From Nautilus pompilius (taxonomy: Eukaryota > Mollusca > Cephalopoda > Nautilida > Nautilidae): a DNA stretch of 64,000 nucleotides. The notes beneath the pieces are model-generated. The model was not told the DNA's origin and searched no databases. It was given only the letters and a program-made list of their open reading frames with translations. Where the stretch lies: assembly GCA_018389105.1 (NCBI GenBank), contig JACATO010000626.1, forward strand, positions 248,001 through 312,000, written 5' to 3'. Below are positions 1 through 11,555 of the stretch, in pieces. A program made the position numbers and the translations under genes. Position 1 is the first letter of the stretch, and each line of letters begins with the position of its first letter.

Positions 1-660
1 ATTGTCCAATACGATCCAGAGAGTCTTCAGAGTATGCGGTCCTAAACACAGAACTTGGTGTATTCAGTAATCTAGTGAAAATGGTACCAATCAATGAAAT
101 TCTACCAACATTTGCAGGTATCGCTTCAGATTCCGATGCCAAAATCTTTTAGTCGTTTTCCAACTTCGTAATTCCTTTCCAAATGACTCATTTATTCGCT
201 TAAACCAGACGAACGAGGTGTGGGCGACATTTCGGTGACTGGTAGAGTTTTTACCAGTCTACTGTTGTTGTGCGACACCGACAGCCGCCGCTCCACCTGG
301 CGGTGCTGCTGTAGTTAGTAGTAGATGCGTCTCGATTGTTTACCAGCCGAACGTTTAGACTGTTTTTGTAGTAATTGCCAATAAATACAGCGCTTTATTA
401 CCGAGTGCAGTATCTATATTGGTTTGTTTGTTTGTTTTTATATGTACCTGTGTTTATCAATCATTATTGGTGAGATGGATTCTCCGTAAAACAAACTGTG
501 CGAAATTCTATCAACTGGAAGCTTTGTTTACTCTGAGCCCCTCACGTCGGTCATTCCGGGTGAGAGAGGCTCCAACCTGTGACTGACCGACTGGTCAGTA
601 GTCTTAGGTCTGCCTGAGCAGACCCCTGGGTCTTACATAGTTAGAAGTGCCCCCCCCATC
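1..660. other. GC-richer segment of unknown nature
   Basis: This stretch is richer in G, C and CpG than the rest of the window, above all between 230 and 640. It contains AATAAA around 380, a short run of GTTT repeats around 420-436, and a perfect 7-bp hairpin at 607-624 (GGTCTGC, loop CTGA, GCAGACC). I see no open reading frame of note. It could be a host promoter or first exon, or a fossil solo long terminal repeat; neither can be decided because no matching second copy is visible. Confidence 0.2.
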
Positions 661-2430
661 AGCTACTTTTATGATTTAATAATAATTTTTAAAAAGACAA
701 ACGACCACTGGCGGTGTAACCAATCATACCTGCTGTCTGGAATTAATGGAACTGTGAAAATACATAAAGGACCTCGATATGCAATGTTAATGGTGCAGAT
801 TCATTCAGTTTTCTTTGTTGTATTTAAAATTAATCTCACAATTTTTCTTTTTATATATTTAGATGAGGTAATACAACAGGGGGGGGGTCAGTTTGTCTTC
901 TAATCTTCCCTTAGAATTCAACAAAGATATACGTTATGCTTGTTGCTTGAGATGCTGCCTGACCTGTCTTCAATATTTGTTTACATTCGTTCTACATATA
1001 AACTTAAGGCAGAGAATATAGTATACCTGTGGAATATCGTTTGCATTCCAATTTGGATATATGGAGGATGACATTATTTTTCTGACTCAGTTAGATAAAA
1101 TTATTTAATTCTTTTTTATATGTGTGGTGTGATGCCCATTCTATTTAAAGGCAGCAAGAATTAGGAAATTAATTACTAAATTTCTAAACCTTATAATAAA
1201 TTCTTTAATTAAACCATAACTAAATAATCTATCCCCCATTTTTTCTTTTTTTTCTTAAGAAACTTGCAGGTGGTTAATAAGCTGATCTATTAGTCAAGAT
1301 ACGTATAAGATCTCCTGGCCCAATATCTGGGTATTATTCTAGTGAAAACAAAAGCCACTTCTTTTATCTTATTCTTTTTTTCCTTAGCCCCATATGGTAG
1401 AAAGATGTGACCAGGCCAAACTGTGAATATATGACAGAATCTTTTCATGATTTTACAAAATCTGTTTTATGCTTTTGTTAGAATAAATCCACTTTTTCAG
1501 TTACAGATCCCCAGTTGAAAATCCAAGTTTGAAAAGATATAATATTGGCCTCAATTTATTGCTAACAATCAATCAGCAACTGCATCCTAGCATGATATTT
1601 GTAGTGGTGTTTTTTGTTGTTTTCTTTGTTTGAGGTGGTTTAAATTTCACTTAAAAATGGTAAACAACTAAATAAGCTGTTTGGGCAGTTTCTTAAATTT
1701 TTAGTGTTTGGCTTACTGAAAATGTAGGGAGCCTATCATTTGGCACTGGCAGCAAAAGAATAACTGACCTAGTCTCTTGGCATGCCAAGCAATCCAGTCG
1801 ATGATCTGAACTTATTGCAATTCAATAGAAATCAGTTTCCGCTTTTTGAGTGACTGGAACCTTTTCCAAATTCAAGTTTTCTGGTAGCACGTACCTTTGC
1901 ATAATTTTTAGTAACAACTCATTCACCTCCACTGAAGTTTGCTGACTTTTATCTACTTGCAAATTCTAAAGTAGATCCAGCACTACAAGTGATGTCACAA
2001 TTGATGCTAGTTACCAAATCAAAACAAATCTACGTATTTAAGGAGTATCATGTGTACAAAATGTCTAGGAACATGCCAATTATTTGCCACTTTTGGAAGT
2101 AAAGTTGAAATATACATAAAAAATAAATGTAAATTTTAGTTTGGCTATGCTCATGTTATTATATGAGAGGGAGGGTTTATTTCCCTGGCTGTGATTAGTT
2201 TTCAGTTCCTCTGACAGACATTAAATTTGTATGCTAAAATAGCAAATTAAAAATATAAAATATTAACTTAAAAATATCTATCAATTACTAAAAGATCACA
2301 AATTACTTTTCATTTTAGGTCAATATTACCTTGTAACAAAACAAAAAGAAACAATTGCATAAATAGTACACTTCCTGACAGATACTACTACCCGATCACT
2401 GGATTGGACAGGAACAAAATGATTCATAGG
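661..2430. other. AT-rich non-coding DNA, nothing recognised
   Basis: I see no convincing coding frame, terminal inverted repeat or RNA gene here. A short poly-G tract lies near 881-888. The stretch may be intergenic or intronic. Confidence 0.5.
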
Positions 2431-3385
2431 AAAAAAATCACAACCTGTGAAAAAATTTTCCACAAGAATTATTTGTCCAACATTTCAGTTCACTTTCCAA
2501 AGGTTTCACTTTGATGAAGCCATGACAGTGGTTTTTGCTTTAGTTGCATAAGGGCTTACAAGCATCACAAACTATCCAATACTTTTGGAAAAGTCTTTTA
2601 TATCAACTGATTACAATAAATGGAGAAAAGCTACAAAAGTTTCCAGATCAAAAAGGAGTAAATGCCATATTGAGGCTACAGGTGTTTTTGCCTCAGACTA
2701 TAACAGATACTGTGGAATCATTGTTAAATCAAAATAGAGAAGAAAAGCACAAAAAATATGCTTTTTAACCCTCTCCTGATCATAAAATGCCATATTTAAC
2801 ATGCACAAAAACATTAAGAAGTTGTGCAATGAGTTAAATATCACAATGACTTATAGCACAGAGTTTATTAATCGAAATGAAAAAGATGTGTCCAAAGAAA
2901 ATTAGAGTAAAATCACCAAACTATTGTCACAGAGGTGCCAATATTGATTCTTTTTTTAAAATCTCCTCAATGTCATTACTTTTTATATTAAATCTGTTAT
3001 CTTCACTTCAGAAATCCTCAATTGATGGCACAGAATGGAAACCCATGGTGATATTTAGTCCACCTTGTCCTGGTGGTGTCTGTTCAGTTGGTCAACTCTG
3101 TGGGGCCATGTGGTGTAGTGGTTAGTCACTTCAGCCATATAGTGAAAGAAGTCTTGATATCAGCTCATAGAAGAAATCCACTGGGCTGGCATCATCACAG
3201 ATATCAGTCAACACTGGTATGTTGATTGGCTGCAAATGACTTAAACTCCACTCAATGACCTCACTCTCCACATCTGATGTCTCTCCATCACTGTTCAACC
3301 AACTAAATGATGTGAGATCTAAGGTATGAACACCTGAGACCACCTCATCAACAGAAGGAAAGGATTCACTGTTGGATTCCATCAT
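2430..3385 (-). pseudogene. piggyBac-like transposase remnant
   Basis: The minus strand starts at 3385 with an acidic serine-rich leader (MMESNSESFPSVDEVVSG, then several D/E-rich stretches), as piggyBac transposases have. It is followed in shifting frames by FFHYMAEVTNHY, resembling the family's FFTDEL...TNxYA segment, and by GLNITMGFHSVPSIEDF with SEDNRFN, resembling the piggyBac helix before the catalytic core (AFLxxxIxMGxxxxPSxxDYWS). Stops and at least two frame changes interrupt it, so no protein can be made. The nucleotides around 'gaatcaatattggcacctctg' are shared with the second piggyBac copy near 11.86 kb. The 3' half (2430-2900) is much less certain. Ends, TTAA target sites and catalytic aspartates were not identified. 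Confidence 0.5.
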
Positions 3386-4069
3386 GTAGTGGGAGTAACT
3401 TGAGTAGTAAAGTCACTCTCAGAGAAAAATGAAGTGATATAAATAGCTATAAGAAGGTATAAACAATGTAGACTAACATCCTGCTGCATGTATTATTTAT
3501 AGTACAGATGGAAGTGATCATTAAATACTTCATCAATACTCAACTGTTTTTTGGCTGCTTTGAATATCTGACAAAGAAGCTAGTTTTGGCCATTCTGAAT
3601 GGAAAATGATTAAGAATTTGTCAAATATATGAATTTTTGTTCATCAAAACATGGTCCTCAAGGGTGATTGATATAAACAAAACTCAAATAAATAAATGGA
3701 GAAAATAAAATAATAAGTATGCCTCACCAGAAATTCAAAGTAGGGTAATTGCAACTATGGCAAACAAAACATAGAGAGACATTGTGTTACTCATTCAAAA
3801 TGGTTTCCTTTATGCAAGAACAGCAGATAAAACTGCTGATATATATCAAACATCTGCTTGTGATGGGTGGATGAAAATTTTTTGCCTCAATGATATATTG
3901 GCAATATACAGAATTAACAATTTCAAGATTATAGAATATGTGTTAAAAAGGCTGAATCTTCCTTTTAATTGAGTAACCCCCACTATTATGATATGGCAGG
4001 GTCAAAGAATTGAGTAATTATACAGATTTCTACTACAGAACTTAGGGCTGTTTATACACATTGTTATGG
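3386..4069. other. AT-rich spacer, nothing recognised
   Basis: A 62-codon open frame at 3784-3972 (+) shows no family motif. This sequence is the left flank of the hAT element that begins at 4078. Confidence 0.4.
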
Positions 4070-4077
4070 ATATAAAA

Positions 4078-7000
4078 CAGTGGTTCTCAACCTTTTTTGG
4101 GCCATGCCCCACCTAATCACCTCTAAAATCCTGATGCCCCCATGTGGTGATATATAATTCTTATCATTTAAAAAGTTAACTCCGTTTCAGCTGAAGAACC
4201 TTAAAACGCCAATACCTTGGTTTAAACAAGTTTCAAAAGAACATGGCATCCATGAAAAATGAAATAAACAAAAAACAGTTAAAGTTTTGAGCAAGAAATT
4301 ACTGAAAAAATTGTAAGAAAAAAATATTAAGTGGTATTAGATTTAAATAATGATACATATGATAATAAGAGAGAATTCACAGGTAATAAAGAGAGAGAAA
4401 ATTTCTATATTTATGAAAATATTTGTGGATTGTCTCATACAAAAACAGCAAATAAAAATTCAAAACATGTAATAGAAAACTGAAATGTACTATGAACACA
4501 AACTAATTTGAATGGACGCTTATTTGATCATTTTAATTACTGTACAATAAAGTATAGGTTCCTATCAAATGCAAAATGCCATTTGAGCACACCTCAAGAA
4601 AAGCGGAATAAAGTTAGTGAGACCCTTGTGCTTCGTGCCTGCTGCAAAGAGATTTTATATCAGGCACTAATTTAGTCAGCTTTAGTCTCAAATCTCCTCG
4701 TTTACTGATATCCAGTGAATTTCTTTTCTTCAGTAGCAAATCATTTACAACGCTAAAGCCACATTCAGCTAAATATGAAGATGGAAACGGTAACAACAGT
4801 TTCCTTGCAAAGCTAGTTGAATTTGGGTATTTAGTTTCTGTCTCATCACAAAGCCATGCCATCGCTCTTTTTATGTTGAATAAAGTTTTAACTGACTCAT
4901 CATTTTTTATTTCTAAGAGTTCTTCTTGGTACTGCACTGAAACATCAGATAAATCCACAAGCACTGGCTGCATCACCCACGATGGAAAATTAATGTTTTA
5001 AATCAGAAAATCTTTCTTTAAAATCAGAGGCCAATATTTTCAGATGATCCACAATGACAAGCACAGCAGCCTCAGTCGGCTCTATTTTTTTAGCCAATGA
5101 AATTGGTCAAAATTTTTGTCAGAAATATTTTTTTGGCATAACTCGATAAATGAAATAAAGCCAAATATCTTCACCTTTGCATCAACAAGTGTTTTATTTG
5201 TTCCTTGAAGTTGTTTATTCAACACATTCAGTTTTTCGAAAATATCTGCTAAATAACTCAAAGATGCTTTTCCATCAACGGTTAGCAGGTGCTTCATTTC
5301 AGGCTTATCACTTAGAAAGCCACTAAGTTCATCAAACAGTTCCATGAATCTTTTCAAACAATTCCCTTTCAAAAGCCACCATACCTCAGTGTGAAGTAAA
5401 AGTCTCACATAGTCTGAATTGTTATCTTCACAAAATTTCTCGAAAAGACGCTCACATTTGGCATTAGTTTTGATAGCATTGATAGATTTTATAACTGATT
5501 TCAGTACCTCATTAAGTACAGGAGAAATATTTTTCGACACTAAGTTCTCTCTATGAATAACACAGTGCACAAGAAGCATGTCCGGATTCTCATCTTTCAT
5601 CCTTTTTAAGCAGCCATTTTTCTTGCCCATCATAACAGGAGCACCATCAGCTGCACAAGTTGTTATGTTTTCCATTGGTATATTATTGATATCTAAGTAG
5701 TATTTTAGTTTATTATATATATCAGTGGTGGTAGTGGTGGTATCTAAAGATTTGCAGAATAACATTTCTTCAACAATTCACCTTTATCAATATATCTTAC
5801 ATAAGTTAGCAATAAGGCCTCACTGCCTCTCACAGTTGATTCATCCATTTGTACTGAGAATTTTCTTGATTTCAGCTTTTCAACAAGTTGTGCTTCAATA
5901 TCTTCACTCATTTCATCTATTCTTCTCCTAACAGTGTCGTTACTGAGTGGCATGGCTTTAAAATCTTTGTCATCTTTTTCCAGAACTGTTTTAAGAAATG
6001 CAGATATTGATGGTTTAAATAAATCCTCCCCTATAGTATGATTTTTTTCAGATTTAGCAATGAGTAAAGAAATTTCATAACTTGCCTCAAGAGCACGACT
6101 GATAGTAACAGTTTGTGCAGTGAACAGAGACTTTATTGTTGATCTTTTTTCAAACTTATTCTTTAAAGATTTGAAGTAATTCAAATCTGAATTTACGTAC
6201 GCACTATGTTTCGCCTTCAAATGCGCCTCAAGACTACCTCGTTTCATTGATTTGTTGGTCAAGCATTGTTGGCATAAGAGACAGAAAGGTGACCTTTCAT
6301 CATGAGCAGCAGGTATGAAACCAAATTTCAAAAATTCCTCTGAATACTGACGAACTTTCTTTTTGCTTGCACTACTCATTTTATGCATAGGGGCTGTGAC
6401 TGAAATAAATGAGTAATCTTAAGAAGTGAAATGCACTTTCAGAATTTAAGACGTTTAAGTTAACACAAAAATGAAATAAAATAATTAGAACGTTCAAGTA
6501 ACACATAATGAAATGAAGTTAACACATATTAATAAAACAATGCCGATTTGTTTTATACAGCATATAAGGACAGACAGTGCGGTACACCAGATTTTTACGA
6601 ATGTGTGAGAAATTTGTATCACACATGAATGTATTGACGATAATCGTCTGACAAAAATATGTGCGCGCGCACACATACACAATGAATTTGGCAAGACTGT
6701 TGTATTATATTAGCATTTGGACTATTAAGTTTTCATCTCTGACACTTTATGTATCTTCTCGTATCATAATACTAAACAATCAAATATATTCATGAGCAAC
6801 CAAAGAAATATGTATCAATTACCTTGCGTGAAAACACCAAAACAACAACTTTGTTTACGAGCTCTGAATTTTCAGAAAATGGAAATGCTCTCCTTTGAGA
6901 GAGAACGGAGGAAAATCAAATTCAATAAATAAGGTTCTTCCATGACCTCGTTCACTTTGTGTGACGTGCATGAAGAGCGATGGCACAGTGATTATGTAAT

Positions 7001-7201
7001 AACTATACAATAAAGACCTTTTTCACTAAAAAAAATATTTACTCAAAATAGCATCTGAAAAACACTTTACCTGGTGGAAAATCCAAAAAATAAAAATCGA
7101 AAATTTGGACCCAGACCTCTTCATTCATACTCAATTGTCCCCCCCCCTTAAAAATCGATTTGCCCACCTGTGGGGCGTATGCCCCACGTTGAGAACCACT
7201 G
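4078..7201. mobile_element. Complete hAT DNA transposon, ZBED5-like, with perfect 8-bp TSD
   Basis: The element begins CAGTGGTTCTCAACC and ends with the inverse, GTTGAGAACCACTG, giving a 14-bp perfect terminal inverted repeat (the left end continues with CCTTTTTTGGGCC and the right end with a GC-rich inverted segment around 7165-7186). It is flanked by identical 8-bp duplications, ATATAAAA at 4070-4077 and 7202-7209, the length expected for hAT. Length is 3124 bp. It carries one transposase gene on the minus strand. A poly-C run lies near 7139-7147 and a short CA-rich stretch near 6661-6680. The CAGTGGTTCTCAA end is known from hAT-Charlie type elements. Identical duplications and few coding lesions argue for a fairly recent insertion. 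Confidence 0.95.
4614..6388 (-). pseudogene. hAT transposase, ZBED5/SCAND3-like, lightly damaged
   Basis: The transposase would cut out and reinsert the element in the nucleus. In order: a BED-type zinc finger in the first piece (C36-x2-C39...H56-x4-H61, PFCLLCQQCL then HLKAKH); the first catalytic acid in KFSVQMDESTV; the second in ITTCAADGAPVMMGKKNGC; VHCVIHRENL; and the hAT dimerisation region with the third acid in SSYLAECGFSVVNDLLLKKR, ending RHEAQGSH. Three small frame breaks divide it: a one-base loss near 5772 (GEL/EEMLFCKS), one in the A7 run near 5085-5091 (HWLKK/IEPTEAAVL), and a two-base loss near 4990 just before the WVMQPVLVDLSD segment. All other residues read through. Closely similar proteins are annotated as 'ZBED5-like' in many invertebrates. 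The start is probably M4 (MSSASKKK). Confidence 0.9.
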
Positions 7202-7339
7202 ATATAAAATGAATCTGGCATGCTCAGATGCAAACTACCACAAGATGTACTGGAAAACACAATACATATTAGGGAATCATCTCATCATGATTTATTATTT
7301 AAAGTAGTTAAAGAAAGACTCACAACCCCAGCCTCCATT

Positions 7340-8140
7340 TGGATAAGGATTTATGTCATATGTCAAACAAGATGGACAAATTAAGGTCTAGGACGAAGTC
7401 TTTGGTTATGTAAAGAATGCAGGAATGCAATGGGGGATAAGGGCTTATTTCGACATATGAAGAAAATTGATTTTCAATTTGGTGACATGGTAGGTAAATG
7501 CCTTTTAAAGCATAGTGATAAACTAAGCAAGGCTTTGCAAAGTCCAACTGTTTCTGCTGCAGAAGAGTAGAAGACTAAAAGTCTCACAATAGCAACACTA
7601 GAAACTCTGAAAATCAGCCCCTTTTTGGAAAAGGAGTGACTGGCCCAGATCATCATCCAAGAAGGAGAAGACCGACCACCTGTATGTATTAATAAAGCTT
7701 CTTATTTGCTCAGGATTGTGGATGGAGCAACAGCAAAACTATTCCTTATGAAGCATTGGATGTAATAGGGAACTACTTTAAGAACTGGCACAACCAGTCA
7801 GGGTGTGTTGTACACACGGATCTGGAAAACCTACTTCTTAAAGCAGCTGCTATTTGTGACTGACATGAATTCAAGGCTTTTTGAAACCAAGCTCAACAAG
7901 AAATCCAGCATAATAGACTTTATCATGGCTAATAGACCATCATTATCAGTGAAATTGTGGTAATATTAAATTTTCTTTGTCATGCTTGCCACTAATGCTG
8001 TAAGTGAAAAATCATGTAGTGCCGTGAGAAGAATTAAAACATACTCAAGTTCAGCCAATATCACACACAGCATCAGCTGCTTTATAGGAAAAGAATTGAA
8101 TGTCATATTTTCCCAGGATACTCAGGGAGGGTAAAGGCTG
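7340..8140 (+). pseudogene. hAT transposase C-terminal remnant (ZMYM1/TTF type)
   Basis: The best conserved part is 7976-8054, FVMLATNAVSEKSCSAVRRIKTYSSS, which matches the hAT dimerisation signature (LxMPATNAxSERSFSALRRIKTYLRS). Upstream, around 7812-7850, HTDLENLLLKAA resembles the segment xYxxLENLLLKAA that precedes it in ZMYM1-like transposases. Everything is on the + strand and broken by stops and frame changes; the region from 7340 to 7800 is assigned by contiguity only. No terminal repeats were found. The complete hAT element at 4078-7201 lies just upstream but is a different subfamily and opposite in strand. Confidence 0.65.
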
Positions 8141-9300
8141 ATTGATTAGCAGCTTGGATCCACTGATGGGAACTGATGAATAGCTTATTAGGAAGGTCTC
8201 AGCAGCTAACTTTGTGGTTGGATGAGATTGGGATTCTGCCTTTTTCTTCTTTGTTGGTTCATCTTCATGATCAGAAACATCCACAGAAGCATTTTTTCAT
8301 TACACATCACTCTCAGTATGGTTGTTTGAAAAGATTTTAAAATGTTTAAAATCCATTCAAAGTAGTAGCTTTAAGTCAGCAGTGGACATAGTACAGTTTG
8401 ATAGCGCAGTATAAATATTTTCTAAGAGGGTATCAGTACTCTGCTATAGAAATATGTTACACTAATTGTGGTCCATACTAGTTAGTGTGGGTACACTAAT
8501 TAATAAAAACTGCTATGAATAATAGTTTATCAATTTTAACTATTTTGACCCATATAATGTTTACCAATAATTCAAAAGCATTTAAATCATCTTCAGCATA
8601 AGGAAACTGCATAAAATAATCTATCATTCCCCTTCTTAAAACCAGTTTCACCAACTTCTTGCTCTAGTCAAAACAATTATTTTTTAGCAGTTTTCTGTCT
8701 CATTAGGCAGCATTTTCCATCATCTGAGACAAAAATTATTTTGATTTTAAAAATCCTGGGAAACCATTCAGCAGGGTATGAAATAAAAACAAGCTGAATT
8801 CTGAACAGGCCTAAATGACCGATACCTGGATTAAAGTTTTGAGTAAAAAAGTCATCCAAATGACCATTATAACATTTCAACAGCACGGTTTGTTTGCCGG
8901 TAACTAAATGATTTTCAACTGAGTTTTTCCATAAATTTATACATTAACTATTGAAAAATGGTGAAGAGTTCGGTCTTAAGAAACTGGCAGAGACTTTGGA
9001 ACAAATAAAAAATCTTGAATATTGTTGATCAGTTTTTTTTCTAGCCATGACATTAATTAGGAGCTACTAGAGTTTTGTATAATGAATAATGGCAGGTAAC
9101 TTTTGATGACTTTCTGTCTTTGGTACTTCAGATTATACACATACCTAGAAATGTATAAGTTTAACAAAATAAAACATGCTTGTAGAAAAAATTTGGAGGA
9201 AAGAAAAAAATTATAAATTATGCATTTTATATTTAAATCATTAATTGAAGTAACACATTTATTAAATAATATATAAATAAGAGCAAAAATGCAAACATGT
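8141..9300. other. AT-rich non-coding DNA
   Basis: I see no transposase motif or terminal repeat. A 77-codon minus-strand frame at 8051-8284 begins with an acidic-then-lysine-rich stretch (MDVSDHEDEPTKKKK) but has no recognisable family and overlaps the hAT remnant on the other strand. A small inverted motif (ACACTAATT/AGTTAGTGT) occurs near 8460-8500. Confidence 0.4.
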
Positions 9301-9309
9301 ATATTCAAA

Positions 9310-10200
9310 ATTTATGGCTGCTTTTCAAATTTTAAATATTTTAGCAATTCATTTTCCAAAACAGTTGGTGTTTCAAGATTTACTGAGGTACTGCCATATT
9401 TGTATCACGTTTGGTATATATAATACATCAATTTTTCTGTCCATTTTATCCAACAAAAGTTCAAATCATGGAATTGTGTTGGTGTTGGCCAAATTGTTTA
9501 TTCCACATACTGTTTGCATAATTTAGATGAATGCATACAGTCATCTTGTTGGAAAACAAACCCTTCGCCACTGTTTCAGATCATAAGGTACTGCCTGTTG
9601 TCATGAAATAGTGGTATTCTCCTATTGAACTGTTCCATTAATTTTTTTACAAATTACCAACTTTATTTGCACTAAACACTTTTCAAAACATTATTTTATA
9701 TTTTGGTATAGAAGTAACACAGTGATCACTTAAGCTATGTCTTCACCCACTTTGGTCAAACTGATTCATCAGTCCAAATGTCTTTTTTCTGGTCCTAGTG
9801 TAATTTTGGCAAATGAAGTGCTCTCCTTTTAGTTGCACTCATTTTCTTTCTTTCTTTCCAGTGACATGATTTAGACTAGCAGAGCTTATTCTACATTTCT
9901 GAGGAGAAAATGGCTTTTTAAGTTGATATATTTGTCCTGCATCATATATGTTATTTTGTTTTTCTCTGCTTTTATTCCATTTTTGTTTCAGTGAGTTGTT
10001 TTCTTTGCAGTTATCACCACTGTTTGATATTCCTTGATTTTTTTGCTATTTCTTTTTCACTTCTCAAAGTAAAAATAATACCACGTATTCTCAGGGAGAT
10101 TTGTTTTCTTTTGGCTATTCCTGACAGTCAAGATACTGCCTTAGCTGTGGAGTATGTGAGCTACTGTTCTGATAGTAGCATAAGAAATGTATTTGGGTGG
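9310..10200 (-). pseudogene. Tc1-like transposase remnant
   Basis: On the minus strand the segment 9500-9575 reads GEGFVFQQDDCMHSSKLCKQYVE, the Tc1 block around the second catalytic aspartate (GxxxFQQDNDPKHxSKLCxxYL). Near 9780-9800 KDIWTDESV matches the W(T/S)DES block around the first aspartate. After the second block, PTPTQFHDLNF occupies the place of SPDLNPIE. Frames shift between these blocks and stops are frequent, so this is an old dead copy. The N-terminal part (9990-10200) is too degraded to call. A pogo element follows immediately downstream. Confidence 0.6.
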
Positions 10201-10306
10201 CTTAAAGTGTCTGTGTGTTTACATCTCAATATTTTGTAACAAAAGTAACTATTTTGATGAAAGAGTTTAAATATAAATATACTAAATATATGAGCATTTT
10301 TGTTGT

Positions 10307-11230
10307 TACCATATTTTTTGAGTTATAATTCAATATGGAGTATAAGTCGAATAGGTAAATTTTCCCATTTTCCAAGCCTTCATTCACATATAAGTAAGTC
10401 AAAGTGGTGTATAAGTTGATAGAACAATTGTACTTTTGTTCAGTAATCTGTCAGGGTTATAAAACAACATTGTATATCGAATGTTAAAGGAACTTTGTCC
10501 ATATTTATTATATTGGTTACATTAATGGCACACTCTTCAATCTCATTTTGTATGAACCTCTGAAAATGTTCAAGCTTTTCCTTAAAATCTGCTAGTAGTT
10601 TTTGTGCTATGGTTGTGCGTCATTGAATGTTAAGTCCTTTTTTTTTTTCCTAAAACAAAAATACCATGATGGATCCCCTTTAAAATCTGGTATTCCAAGT
10701 TCTTCGGTGATTTGTTGGGCTCTCATTCATAATTGGATTGTATTTAGTCCAGATCTTCAACATTGGACTATCTCGTCGTGTAACCATGGTTTGCTTTTTG
10801 CTTTTTCCAGTCTGTCATAATGAATCCTTCGCTTTTTGCCAACTGCAAACACATTTCTCATTAACGCCATACTGCCATTCTGCTGCCATATTTCCACCAC
10901 TGTTTTCAGCAAAATTCACCACTTCCAGTTTAAAAGCTGCAGTATCTGCTTTCCTTTTCTTTACAGCAGGCATTTTCAAATAAAGGTTGATTTTTTTTTT
11001 TTTCCATCTTTGGCAAACTGAAGCTCCCCTAACACAATGATATCTGTGCCTCCTAAGCACTAAATAAAAGGGAGGTAACTGAATCTGAGTCAGCATGCAC
11101 CCACACACACACGTACAATCATACATAAATTTCCCAATGGTACTTTAGGGTCTCATGATTTCACCCATATATAAGTTGATGGTCAGGCCCTTGCAGAAAA
11201 AAGTATTCACTTATACACCGACCATTACAT
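10307..11230. mobile_element. Internally deleted pogo-like element
   Basis: The left end (from about 10307) contains ATGGAGTATAAGTCGAATAGG and the right end, reversed, GTCGGTGTATAAGTGAATA, an imperfect inverted repeat of the '...GTATAAGTCGA...' kind seen at ends of pogo-type elements. The interior carries a minus-strand transposase (see next entry) reduced to its DNA-binding domain and the first part of the catalytic core. Exact ends and a TA duplication could not be fixed because the ends have diverged. Short CA repeats lie at 11099-11116. Confidence 0.65.
10440..10973 (-). pseudogene. pogo-like (POGK-type) transposase, deleted
   Basis: The start codon at 10971-10973 opens MPAVKKRKADTAAFKLEVV, followed by NFAENSGGNMAAEWQYGVNEKCVCSWQKAK: a helix-turn-helix of the CENP-B/Psq type (AFKLxVVxxAEKxGNxxAAxxFGVxEKxVRxWRK) that binds DNA. 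Further along, in another frame, EKLEHFQRFIQNEIEECAINVTNIINMDKVPLTFDI (minus, about 10470-10580) matches the start of the pogo DDE domain, with the first catalytic aspartate in NMDKVPLTFD. The remaining DDE core is missing and there are stops between the blocks. The usual protein is about 500-600 residues; only a third is represented. Confidence 0.7.
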
Positions 11231-11555
11231 AACTAATTTCAATAAATAATGCAATAGGTCACTCACTCTCTCTCACTCACACATACACACACACAGACAG
11301 AGTAGGGTGCTGATTCACATTATCACTTGTTCCTTCTATTTTTTATAACTTTGTTTTGCTGAGTGCACTTTGATATGCAATTTGATACTGAATTATTTCC
11401 TGATATAAAAGTTCTACCTGTGCATACCTTGGATCTCATCGTTTCACTGGTCTGAAAGGGATTCAAACAATTTGTGGAATGTGTCTGATGTCAAGTGGAA
11501 TTCAAATCATTTGCAGCTGATCAATGTGCCAGCATTTTCACACCCAATTGGTCTG
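11231..11555. repeat. CA-rich simple repeats and spacer
   Basis: Interrupted CT/CA repeats run from about 11265 to 11300 (tctctctcactcacacatacacacacacaga type). The rest shows nothing recognisable. Confidence 0.5.

Noticed and set aside
3098-3140. tRNA-like segment GGGGCCATGTGGTGTAGTGGTTAG, resembling an A box and D arm
   Set aside because: No B box (GGTTCGANTCC) or acceptor pairing follows, so neither a tRNA gene nor a tRNA-derived SINE can be supported. The segment also overlaps the piggyBac remnant.
9057-9308. 83-codon minus-strand frame with hydrophobic stretches
   Set aside because: Composition-driven; no motif, no splice context, no neighbours.
10602-11021. Several + strand frames of 60-80 codons
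   Set aside because: They are antisense shadows of the pogo-like transposase on the minus strand.
11099-11300. Possible CRISPR-like or tandem array
   Set aside because: Only simple CA/CT repeats are present; there are no spaced direct repeats, and the window is eukaryotic.
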